Positions 1-7,900 are shown, counted from the first letter of the stretch. The stretch: 10,199 bases of DNA from Acidobacteriaceae bacterium (GCA_030049955.1 JASIJX010000309.1:1-10199); one strand, 5' to 3'. The notes: generated by a model from the letters alone, not told the origin. Translations and numbers: made by a program.

Positions 1-533
1 TCCACGATGCGTGCCTCGCGCGATTGAAAATCGCTTTCGGTGAGTTTGGCTTCGACCAGCAGCGAGCCCCAGCGCATATCAACCTCGGTCCGGTCCACTC
101 TTCCATTGCGCAGCGGCACCCGCGCCTTCCATCCAAACTCCAATTGCGCATCCGCCTCCACGCCCAGCGCATTCCGCACCGCGCCTGAAGCCACCACGTC
201 CGGCGTGCAAAAGACATTCATCAGCAGAGCGTCGGAACTCATCGAGGAATCGAGCTCGCGCCAGCGCCTCCGCGGTTCGAGAACGGGCTTCGGCAGCGAG
301 CGCGCCGCCTGCGCGTGAATCTTATCGAACCGCCGCATCCACTCCGGCTGTGCACAGATCGCACAGTACGCGGCGTCGAAAAAGTTGCCGTGCCGTTGAC
401 CTTCGGGCTCGTAGACGACCACCGGCCCGCTGCCGTAGCTCTCCACGTGCGACCATCTGCGCGCGTAAGCGCGATTGCGCGCGTTGAGCTCCTGCCGGAG
501 CTTAGTTGGAAAGAGAGCAGTCGAATAGGCCAT
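1..533 (-). CDS. PD-(D/E)xK nuclease-like protein (PGN_0703-type putative restriction endonuclease), partial at left edge
   Basis: An open frame of 177 codons runs without a stop from an ATG at 533 to the window edge, so the C-terminus is missing. An in-frame TAG lies five codons upstream and makes this ATG the first usable start; a GGGAG lies 15 bases upstream, which is far for a ribosome-binding site. Near the truncated end the protein reads RTEVDM, then SLLVEAKLTESDFQ. This gives D152, E161 and K163, the D-x(8)-E-x-K spacing of the PD-(D/E)xK nuclease fold. Earlier segments (SSDALLMNVFC, LEFGWKARVPLRNGR) recall what I remember of the PGN_0703 family of putative restriction endonucleases; that assignment is from memory. 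C57 and C60 form a CxxC that could bind metal. No methyltransferase is visible, but the downstream side lies outside the window. Coding is firm, the nuclease fold likely, the biological role open. Confidence 0.72.
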   Translation of the reverse strand, partial: MAYSTALFPTKLRQELNARNRAYARRWSHVESYGSGPVVVYEPEGQRHGNFFDAAYCAICAQPEWMRRFDKIHAQAARSLPKPVLEPRRRWRELDSSMSSDALLMNVFCTPDVVASGAVRNALGVEADAQLEFGWKARVPLRNGRVDRTEVDMRWGSLLVEAKLTESDFQSREARIV

Positions 534-566
534 CTGAAGATCAGACTACTCCCACTTGAGAAGAAA

Positions 567-600
567 AAGGCCTTCCGGCGAGGGTTCGCCGGGAGGCCTT
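567..600 (-). terminator. Intrinsic terminator of the TonB receptor gene
   Basis: Positions 567-580 and 587-600 form a 14-base-pair stem with a single G-T wobble and a six-base loop (AGGGTT). On the minus strand the stem is followed by TTTTTCTTCT, a classical U-tract. It begins 35 bases after the receptor stop codon. On the plus strand only a short TTTT follows, so any activity in that direction would be weak, and no plus-strand gene needs it. Confidence 0.9.
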
Positions 601-634
601 ACGTTTTGCGCCGCAGGAACGTGGCGGAATGGTT

Positions 635-3373
635 TTAGCGGCTCTCGCGCGTCAGGCCGAGCTGGAAGGTGATCATGATCGCGCGGCCAGCCTGCTTCTC
701 GATGGAGTCGTTCCAGCTCGGGGTGTAGAGCTGTTTGTCCTGCGTGACCTCGAGGGCAGTGTTGGTTGTGTAGGGCGAACTTAGCGTGGTGCCGTCGTTC
801 GCGGGGCTGATGAGAACGATGCTGTGGTCATCAAAGATGTTGTTGATGCTGAGCTTGATCTTCGAGCCGTCGAAGATCGAGTGGCCGCGGACGTTGTAGT
901 TCAGGAAGAGGTTGCTCATCCAGAACGGATCATAGGGAACAACCTGGTGATAGTTGCCGATGTCGTCCCAGCGGGAGCCGATGCGCTTGCCAAAGATGCC
1001 GAAGTCGAGTCCCCTCTGCTGATAGGTCATGCCCATCGACTCGGTATCGTGCGGAGCAGAGGCCACCCACGCCGTAGGGGTAGGAGCAACGGCAGGGATT
1101 ATGACGGTGCCTGAGTTCGGATCAACCACAGCGGGCGACCCGGCGGAAGCCTCGTACTTGGCAGTGCCGATGGTGGCGTTCCCGTTGAAGCTCAGAGCGT
1201 TGGTTACAGCGTAGTTGCCCTCGGCTTCAAATCCGTTGGTGTCGGAGTTAGGGTTGGCGTAGAAGAAAGTGAAGCCGTAGTCCGGATTAGTTTGTGCGTT
1301 CCCTTGGACGTCAGTGTTGCTGGAGTATGTGTTCGTGAAGTGTATGTGATAGACATCCGCGTCGAAGGCGACCCGGTTCAGTTTGACCACCGTACCACCC
1401 TGATAGGTAGAGGCGATGGTCGGCGGTGGCGTAACCTCAGTCTGCGCACCGGTGGTATCGAAGATGTTGCTGAACGGAGCGATGCTGCCTTTGCCGTACT
1501 GGATGTAGAGAGACGCGTTGCTGGTAACGCGGTAGTTGGCCTCTAGCGAGGGGAGGATGGAGTTGTAATCCTGGGCGTGCTGGGTGGTGGCAGTGCAAGT
1601 CGAGGTGGTGTAGACGACACCAGGCTGGTTGCAGGTCAGGGGACCGACCGTCTTGCCATCCGCCCACTGGGTCAGGTTCATGCGATAAAAGGCATCCTTC
1701 ACACCGGCGGTGATGGTCACATCGGGGATGGAAACCAGTTGGAACTCGGCAAAAGGTTGAACGGCGTAGGTGAGGAAGTATTCGTGGAACTTGATGTTCG
1801 AAATGTACTGCGAATCAACCCAGGTGATGGGATCGGTGTAGATCTGATAGCGGAGTGTGTCGGTTTTCTCGAACCAGGAGCCGGTACGGAAGACGCCGTA
1901 ATGATTGGCATAGCTGAGGGTCGCAATCTCGCCGCCGCGGCCATACTGGTTCAGCTTGTCGACGCCGGTCGGCTTCTTCTGATAGTAGGGGGACGTGGTG
2001 GGCTGGTCATCGCCGCCGACAACGTCTAAGACCGGCTGCGTCAGCACCGAGTCGGTCACAAGATCCTGGGCGGTGTTGTTCTGGTAATGCTGGTGGTTGG
2101 AATAACCATAGGTGTAGGTCTTGGTATCGAGCCTCCAGCCCTTGCCGAAGTCGTGATTGAACGAGATGATGTCGAAGAAGGTCGGCACGTGGTAAACCGA
2201 GAAGCGCCAGAACTGCGGATCGTAATAATACGGGGAGGTCGACGCGTAAGCAGAATTGAACTCGGTCGCATCGTAGAGGTACCTGTCACCGTAATGGAGA
2301 AGCTGGCGGCGGGATGGGTCGTTGTTCTGGAATGCATCGACAATGATGTTGGTGCCGATTACCGCGAGGTCGGTGCGGTCGCTGAACTTGTAGGTAAACT
2401 TGGCCGTGGCAGCGACGTTCTGCTTGGGCGAGTTGGTCTGGTAGCCGTCGGAGGTTTGGTAGTCGCCTTCGAGCCAGAAGTGCCCCTTGTTGTGCAGAAA
2501 GCTGCCTGCGTTGATTTCACCGAGGTACTGTTCGGTGTTCCAGGAGCCGTAGGTCACTTCGCCCTTCACCCAGCGGTCGTCGTCCAGCCTGGGCGAGAAG
2601 AAGTGAATGGAGCCGCCGAAGTTCGACGGGCCGATATCTGAAGCGGTGCCAGGGCTGCGATCGAAGTCTACGTAGCCGATGGCCGCAGACGGAACGTAAG
2701 CCCACGAGTGGTGGCTGGGATCGTTCGAGTCGTTGAAGGGCACACCGTCCCAAGTCATGGTGTAGTCGTCGTCGACGAAGCCGCGGAAGAATATCTTGGC
2801 CTGGCCGTTGCCGATACCGTTAGTGGTATAGCTCACGGTGCCCGGCGCGGCCTGGATGATATCCGCAAAATCGGTCACTGGCGTGGTGTACTCAGAGACG
2901 TAGTTGCTGCTGATTTCCGTGCGGGCCGAGCCGGTGTCAAGCAAAGACTTCACTGGCGCGCGCTCCGCAGCGATCGAAGTGTTGGCTTCGGCTTCGACGG
3001 TGACCTCCTCAGAGACCGAGGCAATGGACATCGTCACCGGGACGTTTTCTATCGCGCCATCAGAGATCACGACGTTGCGCTGGATGGTGGTGAATCCGGG
3101 CGCCGAGATTTCAACCGTGTAGATGCCGGCCGGAATGCCGGTGAGAGTGAACTTGCCGTCAGCGCCGGAGAGCACTTTGCGCGCCTCGCGCGCCTCGATA
3201 ATTGCGGCGACGTTCGCACCCTGAATCGCGTGGCCGCTCTGGTCGGCCACGGTTCCTTGGATAGTGCCGCCATTGCCCTGTGCGTGCAAGCGGCTCAGGC
3301 CCGCGCTGCCAATCAGCAGACACACAAATACTGCGACGGCCCATGGCCGCCAAACCTTACTCTTACGATTCAC
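635..3373 (-). CDS. TonB-dependent outer-membrane receptor with N-terminal carboxypeptidase-regulatory-like domain
   Basis: Predicted to be a 912-residue ligand-gated beta-barrel that imports a substrate across the outer membrane using TonB/ExbBD energy. I place the start at the GTG at 3373: it has GGAGG five bases upstream and begins directly with a signal peptide (NRKSKVWRPW, hydrophobic core to about residue 27, likely cleavage after RLHA31). The open frame extends 45 codons further upstream to a TTG, but that stretch shows no ribosome-binding site and would bury the signal peptide. Residues 37-115 are a carboxypeptidase-regulatory-like beta-sandwich (TIQGTVADQSG, DGKFTLTGIPAGIYTVEI). EEVTVEAE at 122-129 looks like a TonB box. 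The plug spans about 140-260 (ADIIQAAPG, FFRGFVDDD, WDGVPFNDSNDPSHHS). The remainder is barrel, with a late LSINNIFDD motif and a C-terminal strand ITFQLGL. C581 and C593 could form a loop disulfide. It is shorter than the 1,000-1,200 residue Oar-like receptors common in Acidobacteria. The substrate cannot be told. Confidence 0.92.
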   Translation of the reverse strand: MNRKSKVWRPWAVAVFVCLLIGSAGLSRLHAQGNGGTIQGTVADQSGHAIQGANVAAIIEAREARKVLSGADGKFTLTGIPAGIYTVEISAPGFTTIQRNVVISDGAIENVPVTMSIASVSEEVTVEAEANTSIAAERAPVKSLLDTGSARTEISSNYVSEYTTPVTDFADIIQAAPGTVSYTTNGIGNGQAKIFFRGFVDDDYTMTWDGVPFNDSNDPSHHSWAYVPSAAIGYVDFDRSPGTASDIGPSNFGGSIHFFSPRLDDDRWVKGEVTYGSWNTEQYLGEINAGSFLHNKGHFWLEGDYQTSDGYQTNSPKQNVAATAKFTYKFSDRTDLAVIGTNIIVDAFQNNDPSRRQLLHYGDRYLYDATEFNSAYASTSPYYYDPQFWRFSVYHVPTFFDIISFNHDFGKGWRLDTKTYTYGYSNHQHYQNNTAQDLVTDSVLTQPVLDVVGGDDQPTTSPYYQKKPTGVDKLNQYGRGGEIATLSYANHYGVFRTGSWFEKTDTLRYQIYTDPITWVDSQYISNIKFHEYFLTYAVQPFAEFQLVSIPDVTITAGVKDAFYRMNLTQWADGKTVGPLTCNQPGVVYTTSTCTATTQHAQDYNSILPSLEANYRVTSNASLYIQYGKGSIAPFSNIFDTTGAQTEVTPPPTIASTYQGGTVVKLNRVAFDADVYHIHFTNTYSSNTDVQGNAQTNPDYGFTFFYANPNSDTNGFEAEGNYAVTNALSFNGNATIGTAKYEASAGSPAVVDPNSGTVIIPAVAPTPTAWVASAPHDTESMGMTYQQRGLDFGIFGKRIGSRWDDIGNYHQVVPYDPFWMSNLFLNYNVRGHSIFDGSKIKLSINNIFDDHSIVLISPANDGTTLSSPYTTNTALEVTQDKQLYTPSWNDSIEKQAGRAIMITFQLGLTRESR

Positions 3374-3378
3374 TTCTG

Positions 3379-3383
3379 CCTCC
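3379..3383 (-). promoter_or_regulatory. Ribosome-binding site deciding the GTG start of the TonB receptor
   Basis: The minus strand reads GGAGG, then CAGAA, then GTG. The five-base spacing is optimal and fixes the start at 3373, where a signal peptide begins. No comparable site precedes the more distal TTG at 3508. Confidence 0.8.
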
Positions 3384-3524
3384 GAGAAAAAATCTTTCAG
3401 AAACGGGATAAACGGCTTCACTCTAAGCAGGAAATGTGAATGGCGATTTACAGCAGCATTAAAAGTGTTAAACGCAGTGGAAATCTGGTGAACTCTGCCT
3501 AGCTCCAACTCAATCGTGTAAGCT

Positions 3525-3548
3525 GTTCGTTTCGTAGATCGAAAGAAC
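3525..3548. repeat. Imperfect inverted repeat downstream of pncB
   Basis: GTTCGTTTCG and CGAAAGAAC form a nine-base-pair stem with one bulged G and a short TAGAT loop. An outer AGCT on each side could extend the pairing with one more bulge. It sits directly beside a second hairpin (3550-3572) in the 207-base gap between pncB and the TonB receptor gene. It lacks its own U-tract, so it may be an mRNA 3'-end stabiliser, an operator or chance. Confidence 0.4.
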
Positions 3549-3549
3549 G

Positions 3550-3572
3550 CAGCTTCTCAAGCTCGAGAGCTG
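3550..3572 (-). terminator. Weak candidate terminator after pncB
   Basis: Eight bases after the pncB stop, 3550-3558 and 3565-3572 form an eight-base-pair stem (CAGCT, bulged T, CTC pairing with GAGAGCTG) around a six-base loop. On the minus strand it is followed by CGTTCTTTC, T-rich but not a clean U-tract. It could partly end pncB transcription before the receptor gene. Compared with the strong hairpins at 567-600 and 9035-9067 it is a poor match. Confidence 0.3.
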
Positions 3573-3580
3573 GACTGGAT

Positions 3581-4966
3581 CTAGATAAAGACGGGAACAT
3601 CCGTCACGCCCGCCGTGCCGAAAATACGCCGATAGCGTTCTGTCTCTACGGGCTCGCCGAGCGCCTTCAAGGGGTTGTCCGAAAGCTTGACGGCCGGTCG
3701 GCCGTCCACCTCGCTGAGCTTGCACACCAACCCAAGCGGGTTGAAGCTGTCATCGCCCTGCGGGTTGCAATTGCGAAAGTCGTTGGTCAGCAGCGTGCCC
3801 CACCCTGCGCTGAAGCGGATGCGCCGCTCGGGCAGCCATCGGTTGGCGTCGAGAAAATCCTCGGCCGAGCGAAAATCGTCCGGCGTAGCCCCGCTGCGCA
3901 GCCTGCCGGAAAAGTAAGCGTGCAGCCCGAGAATCTGCTCCACGTCCAAAGCATCAGAGGAGATCAGCCGCCTGTGCCGGGGATCGCGCCCGTGCTGCAA
4001 TAACCAGGCAATGTACTCGTCGCCTGCCACATACGCGTCCTTGCTGTCGATGCGCAATCCTGTCCACGAAGCAACCCACTCCGGCGCGTCGCGCAGGAAC
4101 TGCGTAGTGCCGAAGGTGTCGGGTAGCAGGATCAGCAGCTCACCCTGGTAGCTTTGCTGCCACAGCTCCAACAGCCTGTACTGCGCCGTCCGCAGTTCTT
4201 CGTCGCTGTCGGCCAGCGCCGCCATGGCCATCGGAAGTTCGTGGCCGTTGGTGCCGATCGCTTCAAGATCGTGCTTGTAAGCCAGGTATGAGTTCGATGT
4301 GCCTGTAAAGCTCGCGCCAAGCGTGTCGCGCATGGCATTGATCACGTACTCGTGCCACAGAAAGCTGTGCCTGCGGCGCGTGCCAAAATCGCTCACGCTC
4401 AAATCAGGCACGCCGCGCAGGCGCTCGATCTTCTCCCACAGCCGCGACTTCGCCCGCGCGTACAAAATATCGAGCTCAAGTTCGCCCAGCCGCTTCAAAC
4501 TGGCGCGCGTTCTCAGCTCGGCAATCTGCGAGAGCGCGTAAATCTCCCACATCGTCGTCTCGCGCCACAGCCCGTGAAAGCTGAGCGAGATTTGCCCGTC
4601 GCGCACCGAAAGCTCGTAGTCGGAAAGCCGAAAGCCATTCGCCAGCCATTCGAGAAACGCCGGATCGAAGATGCCGCGCTTGCCGAAGAACGTATTGCCG
4701 GCCAGCCAGATCAGCTCCGATTTGCCGAAGCGCAGCCGGCGCGTCGCTTCAAGCTGTTCGCGCAGTTGCTGAATGGAGAGCGTCTCGGCCAGCTTCACCG
4801 ATGGGCTGCGGTTGATCAGCGTAAAGGTCGCATGCGTTGCCGGAAAATGCTTCCAGATGAACTGAAGCATCAGCAGCTTGTAAAAATCCGTGTCCAGCAG
4901 CGATCGCGTGATGGGATCAAGCTCCCAGTTATGATCGTGCGCGCGCCGGGCAAAGTTGATGATCAC
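3581..4966 (-). CDS. pncB: Nicotinate phosphoribosyltransferase
   Basis: A cytoplasmic enzyme of the Preiss-Handler NAD salvage route: nicotinate plus PRPP, with ATP hydrolysis, gives nicotinate mononucleotide. The 461-residue protein opens with the family signature LLDTDFYKLLM (23-33). It then shows SDFGTRRRHSFLWHEY (192-207), FTGTSNSYLA (220-229) and GTNGHELPMA (238-247). H242 in the last motif aligns with the histidine that is phosphorylated in characterised enzymes (from family knowledge). DTFGTTQFL (283-291), RIDSKD (305-310), ISSDALD (336-342), GWGTLLTNDFR (388-398) and AVKLSDNPLKALG (425-437) complete the phosphoribosyltransferase core. The start is a GTG with an in-frame TAG 15 bases upstream, so no longer start exists; GAGAG lies close by as a weak ribosome-binding site. 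It is somewhat longer than the roughly 400-residue E. coli enzyme. It lies 72 bases after the GH106 gene on the same strand and may be co-transcribed with it. No frameshift or missing motif is seen. Confidence 0.95.
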   Translation of the reverse strand: MIINFARRAHDHNWELDPITRSLLDTDFYKLLMLQFIWKHFPATHATFTLINRSPSVKLAETLSIQQLREQLEATRRLRFGKSELIWLAGNTFFGKRGIFDPAFLEWLANGFRLSDYELSVRDGQISLSFHGLWRETTMWEIYALSQIAELRTRASLKRLGELELDILYARAKSRLWEKIERLRGVPDLSVSDFGTRRRHSFLWHEYVINAMRDTLGASFTGTSNSYLAYKHDLEAIGTNGHELPMAMAALADSDEELRTAQYRLLELWQQSYQGELLILLPDTFGTTQFLRDAPEWVASWTGLRIDSKDAYVAGDEYIAWLLQHGRDPRHRRLISSDALDVEQILGLHAYFSGRLRSGATPDDFRSAEDFLDANRWLPERRIRFSAGWGTLLTNDFRNCNPQGDDSFNPLGLVCKLSEVDGRPAVKLSDNPLKALGEPVETERYRRIFGTAGVTDVPVFI

Positions 4967-5038
4967 GATGCTCTCACTCTAAGAGATTGATGCTGGCATT
5001 TTGAGCCAAGTCTGGTGCATTTAGTTTGACGCCTTCAT

Positions 5039-7804
5039 CTATTGCACTGTCGTTGCTTCAATCAACTTGACCGGCCCCAGCATCCCCGACGCCACCGGCC
5101 GCAGATTTTCCATATCCTGCGGCTCAAAGCGCTCGCCGTATTTCGCGTACAGGGCCGAGTAATCCCGCGGCGGCTGGCCGGCGAGCAGATTGATGGCCGT
5201 GTTGAATACCCGCACCTCAATCCGGTTTTCGCCGCGATGCACGAGCGCAGTGATATCAATTCGATACGGCGGATGCCAAAGAGATCCCGCGCGTTTGCCG
5301 TTCACATAAACGATCGCCGCCTCCCGGATCGGCGGCTCGAGCAGCGCGTGCATGCCACTTGCATCGGGCGGACGGTCGTTCGCAATCGGAAGACCTTTGC
5401 CAAAGTCGAGCACCATCCGCGACATCGCCTTGGTTGCTTCGGGAATGGCGAAACTCCGCGTGTACTCGGCCTCGCCGGAGAAGTGCTGCCGGCCGGGAAT
5501 TTCCGTCCACGAGATGAGACTGGTCAGCTTCGCAGCCGTCGGCTCCTTATCGAAACGGATGCTCCAGCCGCTGTCGAGGTTCTCGATCTCCTTCTCGTGC
5601 GCGGGTGCAGCCGGTGGCGCAAAGGTCGCCGTATCTTGGGGTGCGTGATCCTTCAGCACAAAAATTCGCGATTCATACGGAGCGAGCACAAGCTGCATCC
5701 GCGTTTTCATACACTCTGCTTGCCGGGCCTCGATGATGTTGCCGGTATCCGGGTCCCACGCTTCCACCCATCCGCGCACCGGTTGTGTTTTGGCGGGGTT
5801 CCCGTCGCAGCGGTCCGGACGGAACGAGATCGTCCCGTCAACCGGTAGATTGCTCGTGTTCGCCACAAAATATATGTCGGCGTCCGCCAGTTTGCGGTGA
5901 ATAAAGCCGACGTCGTCCATCTGTCCTGTAGTTTCAATGTCAGGAGGCAGGGCGCGATGCAGCGCTCCGGCCAATTCGCTTATCGATTCCACCGCGACGC
6001 CCAGATGTCCGGCATTGCGGAACAGCCGCGCAGATGTCGCCGCAACCGCCGGCGAGTTGCCCTGCTCGAGCAAGCCCGGCGCGAGCGAAGGCAAGCGGCC
6101 AACCGCAATCACGTGGCCTCCGGCCATTGCATATCGTTCGATCCTACGATATGCGGCCAACGGAATTCGCTCGGTGCCGGGAATCACCAGCACGGGATAG
6201 GGAATGTCGCTCAATTTGTTAATGGTTGCTGCGTCGATGTAGTCCACGTTGTAACCGGCGTCGAGAATCGCACCCATCAACTCGGGACTGATGCGCTTCT
6301 TCATCTCATCGGTTACCGATACGTGCCCGAGCGAAAATGCCGCCTGCGCATCGTCTTCCGGCAACAGCAGCGCCACATCGTTGGCCGGCTTGCCCTGGCG
6401 CAAAAGCCAGCTCACGCGCGTCATGTAGCGCATCACGTCGGGCATTACAGGAAACCACGGATTGTGATTGTTGAAAACTGCTGCAGCATAAAAAGCCCAA
6501 CCCGGTTCGCCCGCCTGTGGCGGCGAATACGGCCAGCCGTGGCCGACGAACTGATTTATGCCGATCAGAAACATCCGGTCTGCCTCGGCCTTCATGTCGA
6601 GCGGCGTCGCCCGGAACGCCGGCGAGTGCAGCCATGTCCACGTTTCGGCGGAGATTACGTTGCGTCCGTACAGATGGCCGGCCGACGTGGCCCAGCGCGC
6701 GAACGAGAAGCTGCGCCACTGCGGACCTTCGCCCTCTGGCAACTGCGCAACAGCTTCATCGGCCAGCGTTACGGCGGGCTGGCCGTAGGTTTGCGAGCGG
6801 AACAGCGTGTGGTGCGCCTGCGCAAATTGTGCCAGCGGCGTGAGGTAATTCTCCCGGATCAACTCAGACAGCGTCTGGCCCCAATCGTGGCGCACTGCTT
6901 CGGCCTCGGGCGTGCCACCGGCCACAAGCTCCGGAAGATGCGGAATGAGATCGTAGCCGTGCTGCCGTTTGAACTCTGCCGGCAGATCGGGCGTCCAATC
7001 GGAGCCCACCACTTCCAGCGAATCGGAAAACACCGAGTACGGCGGCTGGCTGCCGAAGGCATTTACCAGGGGCGTGGCCACATCGGCCAGGTGACGGTCG
7101 ATCGCCGCGCGCGAAAAATGGTCGAGCACGTAACCCTCGGCTCCATAAGCCGCCCGCTTGACCTGCTGACCGGTATGGCTGGCGATGAAATAAAGGACAG
7201 AATCACCAGCCGCGCTCGCTGGCAGCGGCTTTCCGGGTTCAATCTGCCGCGCCGTGGTCGAACTGAGTGATTCCGGTGCGCCCGAAACCAGGAACGTGGC
7301 AATCAGCGATTCTCCCGCAGCCAGATGCGGACCACCATTCGTCGCGGCACTTGCTGGAACCGCGATCACTCTCAGCTGCCCTGCAGCCAGCGCCAGCGGC
7401 GTATGCGGCCCACCATAGGGCCAGCCGCTGCCCAGCGTAATGCTCACCCGCAGTCCCAGCGTCCGCGCCGTCTGGTTGGCAAAGCTCACGTCCCCCAGGA
7501 ACTCTGGCGACAGGTAGCGCAGATTCCGTATGCCCTTCGCGGGGTTATCCAGCGCGAGTGGATACACGGGCTGAATCTCTACTCCGCCAATGCCGTTTGC
7601 GGCCATGGTCCGCAGCTCTTTGCCAAGCTCGGGCTTAACCACCGCCGGCCCAAACCACCACCAGCGCATCATGGGCCGCGCATCCGGCGGCGGATTCAAG
7701 AATCCCTTCCGCAGTTCCTGCGCCAGCCCGGGCATTGCCATCATCGCCAGCAGCGCTGCGCAGCCTGCCGCAAACAGAACTTTTCTGCAGCAAGATGACG
7801 TCAT
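5039..7804 (-). CDS. Secreted GH106-family glycoside hydrolase (alpha-L-rhamnosidase-like)
   Basis: Members of GH106 remove terminal alpha-L-rhamnose from plant polysaccharides and glycosides with inversion of configuration. I choose the ATG at 7804: GGAGGG lies four bases upstream and a signal peptide follows at once (MTSSCCRKVL, hydrophobic core, cleavage near GLAQ29). The frame stays open to 8044 but that part crosses the divergent promoter region and the ilvE start. The mature N-terminus shows RPMMRWWWFG (43-52) and GIGGVEIQPVYPL (71-83), typical of the family's catalytic domain. Other landmarks are TLGSGWPYGGPHTP (123-136), FSDSLEVVGSDW (259-270), NVISAETWTW (382-391) and NQFVGHGWPYSPP (417-429). 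Acidic residues E264 and E387 are candidate active-site residues; this is not proven. The C-terminal third ends in a galactose-binding-like beta-sandwich (VYVNGKRAGSLWHPPYRIDI, then ENRIEVRVFNTAINLL). At 921 residues it is in the normal range for the family. Location is periplasmic or extracellular; the exact sugar is not determined. Confidence 0.87.
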   Translation of the reverse strand: MTSSCCRKVLFAAGCAALLAMMAMPGLAQELRKGFLNPPPDARPMMRWWWFGPAVVKPELGKELRTMAANGIGGVEIQPVYPLALDNPAKGIRNLRYLSPEFLGDVSFANQTARTLGLRVSITLGSGWPYGGPHTPLALAAGQLRVIAVPASAATNGGPHLAAGESLIATFLVSGAPESLSSTTARQIEPGKPLPASAAGDSVLYFIASHTGQQVKRAAYGAEGYVLDHFSRAAIDRHLADVATPLVNAFGSQPPYSVFSDSLEVVGSDWTPDLPAEFKRQHGYDLIPHLPELVAGGTPEAEAVRHDWGQTLSELIRENYLTPLAQFAQAHHTLFRSQTYGQPAVTLADEAVAQLPEGEGPQWRSFSFARWATSAGHLYGRNVISAETWTWLHSPAFRATPLDMKAEADRMFLIGINQFVGHGWPYSPPQAGEPGWAFYAAAVFNNHNPWFPVMPDVMRYMTRVSWLLRQGKPANDVALLLPEDDAQAAFSLGHVSVTDEMKKRISPELMGAILDAGYNVDYIDAATINKLSDIPYPVLVIPGTERIPLAAYRRIERYAMAGGHVIAVGRLPSLAPGLLEQGNSPAVAATSARLFRNAGHLGVAVESISELAGALHRALPPDIETTGQMDDVGFIHRKLADADIYFVANTSNLPVDGTISFRPDRCDGNPAKTQPVRGWVEAWDPDTGNIIEARQAECMKTRMQLVLAPYESRIFVLKDHAPQDTATFAPPAAPAHEKEIENLDSGWSIRFDKEPTAAKLTSLISWTEIPGRQHFSGEAEYTRSFAIPEATKAMSRMVLDFGKGLPIANDRPPDASGMHALLEPPIREAAIVYVNGKRAGSLWHPPYRIDITALVHRGENRIEVRVFNTAINLLAGQPPRDYSALYAKYGERFEPQDMENLRPVASGMLGPVKLIEATTVQ

Positions 7805-7808
7805 CGCG

Positions 7809-7814
7809 CCCTCC
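7809..7814 (-). promoter_or_regulatory. Ribosome-binding site deciding the GH106 start
   Basis: The minus strand reads GGAGGG, CGCG, ATG. A second in-frame ATG four codons upstream is immediately preceded by GAGGAG with no spacer, so it cannot use that site well. The inner ATG at 7804 is the better start. Confidence 0.7.
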
Positions 7815-7871
7815 ATCTCCTCACCTGGCAAGGATATCCAATTGCGCCGCTTCCGGCCCGTGTCGCCAGCG

Positions 7872-7900
7872 TCTAAACCAGAGACGGACCATAGTGACAA
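7872..7900 (-). promoter_or_regulatory. Candidate sigma-70 promoter of the GH106 gene
   Basis: On the minus strand TTGTCA (7900-7895) and TTTAGA (7877-7872) are separated by 17 bases. The first matches the -35 consensus at five of six positions, the second the -10 at three of six. It would leave a leader of about 60 bases before the ATG at 7804. No experimental support. Confidence 0.38.

Larger units (their letters stand above)
3374..3580 (-). other. 207-base leader/intergenic region between pncB and the TonB receptor gene
   Basis: Apart from the two hairpins at 3525-3572 and the ribosome-binding site, this stretch has no gene. It is more AT-rich than its surroundings, as a promoter region would be. 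A loose pair TTTCCA and TAATGC with a 16-base spacer is visible on the minus strand around 3440-3467, too weak to call as a promoter. The length suggests the receptor gene has its own promoter or a regulated leader. Confidence 0.35.

Noticed and set aside
40..638. Two overlapping plus-strand open frames at the left end
   Set aside because: The minus strand here is open across the whole stretch to 533 and carries a nuclease motif, and the second plus frame crosses the terminator hairpin.
2708..3439. Plus-strand open frame of 243 codons opposite the TonB receptor
   Set aside because: Antisense shadow over the plug and signal-peptide region, no motif or ribosome-binding site.
3374..3508. A 45-codon upstream extension of the receptor frame to a TTG
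   Set aside because: The GTG at 3373 has an ideal GGAGG and starts exactly at a signal peptide.
4352..4990. Plus-strand open frame of 212 codons opposite pncB
   Set aside because: Antisense shadow of a well-supported enzyme, low-complexity basic translation, no recognisable motif.
5897..7270. Plus-strand open frame of 457 codons opposite the GH106 gene
   Set aside because: It is fully antisense to a gene with clear family motifs, its translation is rich in arginine and histidine with no domain, and it has no ribosome-binding site. High GC removes stops in this frame.
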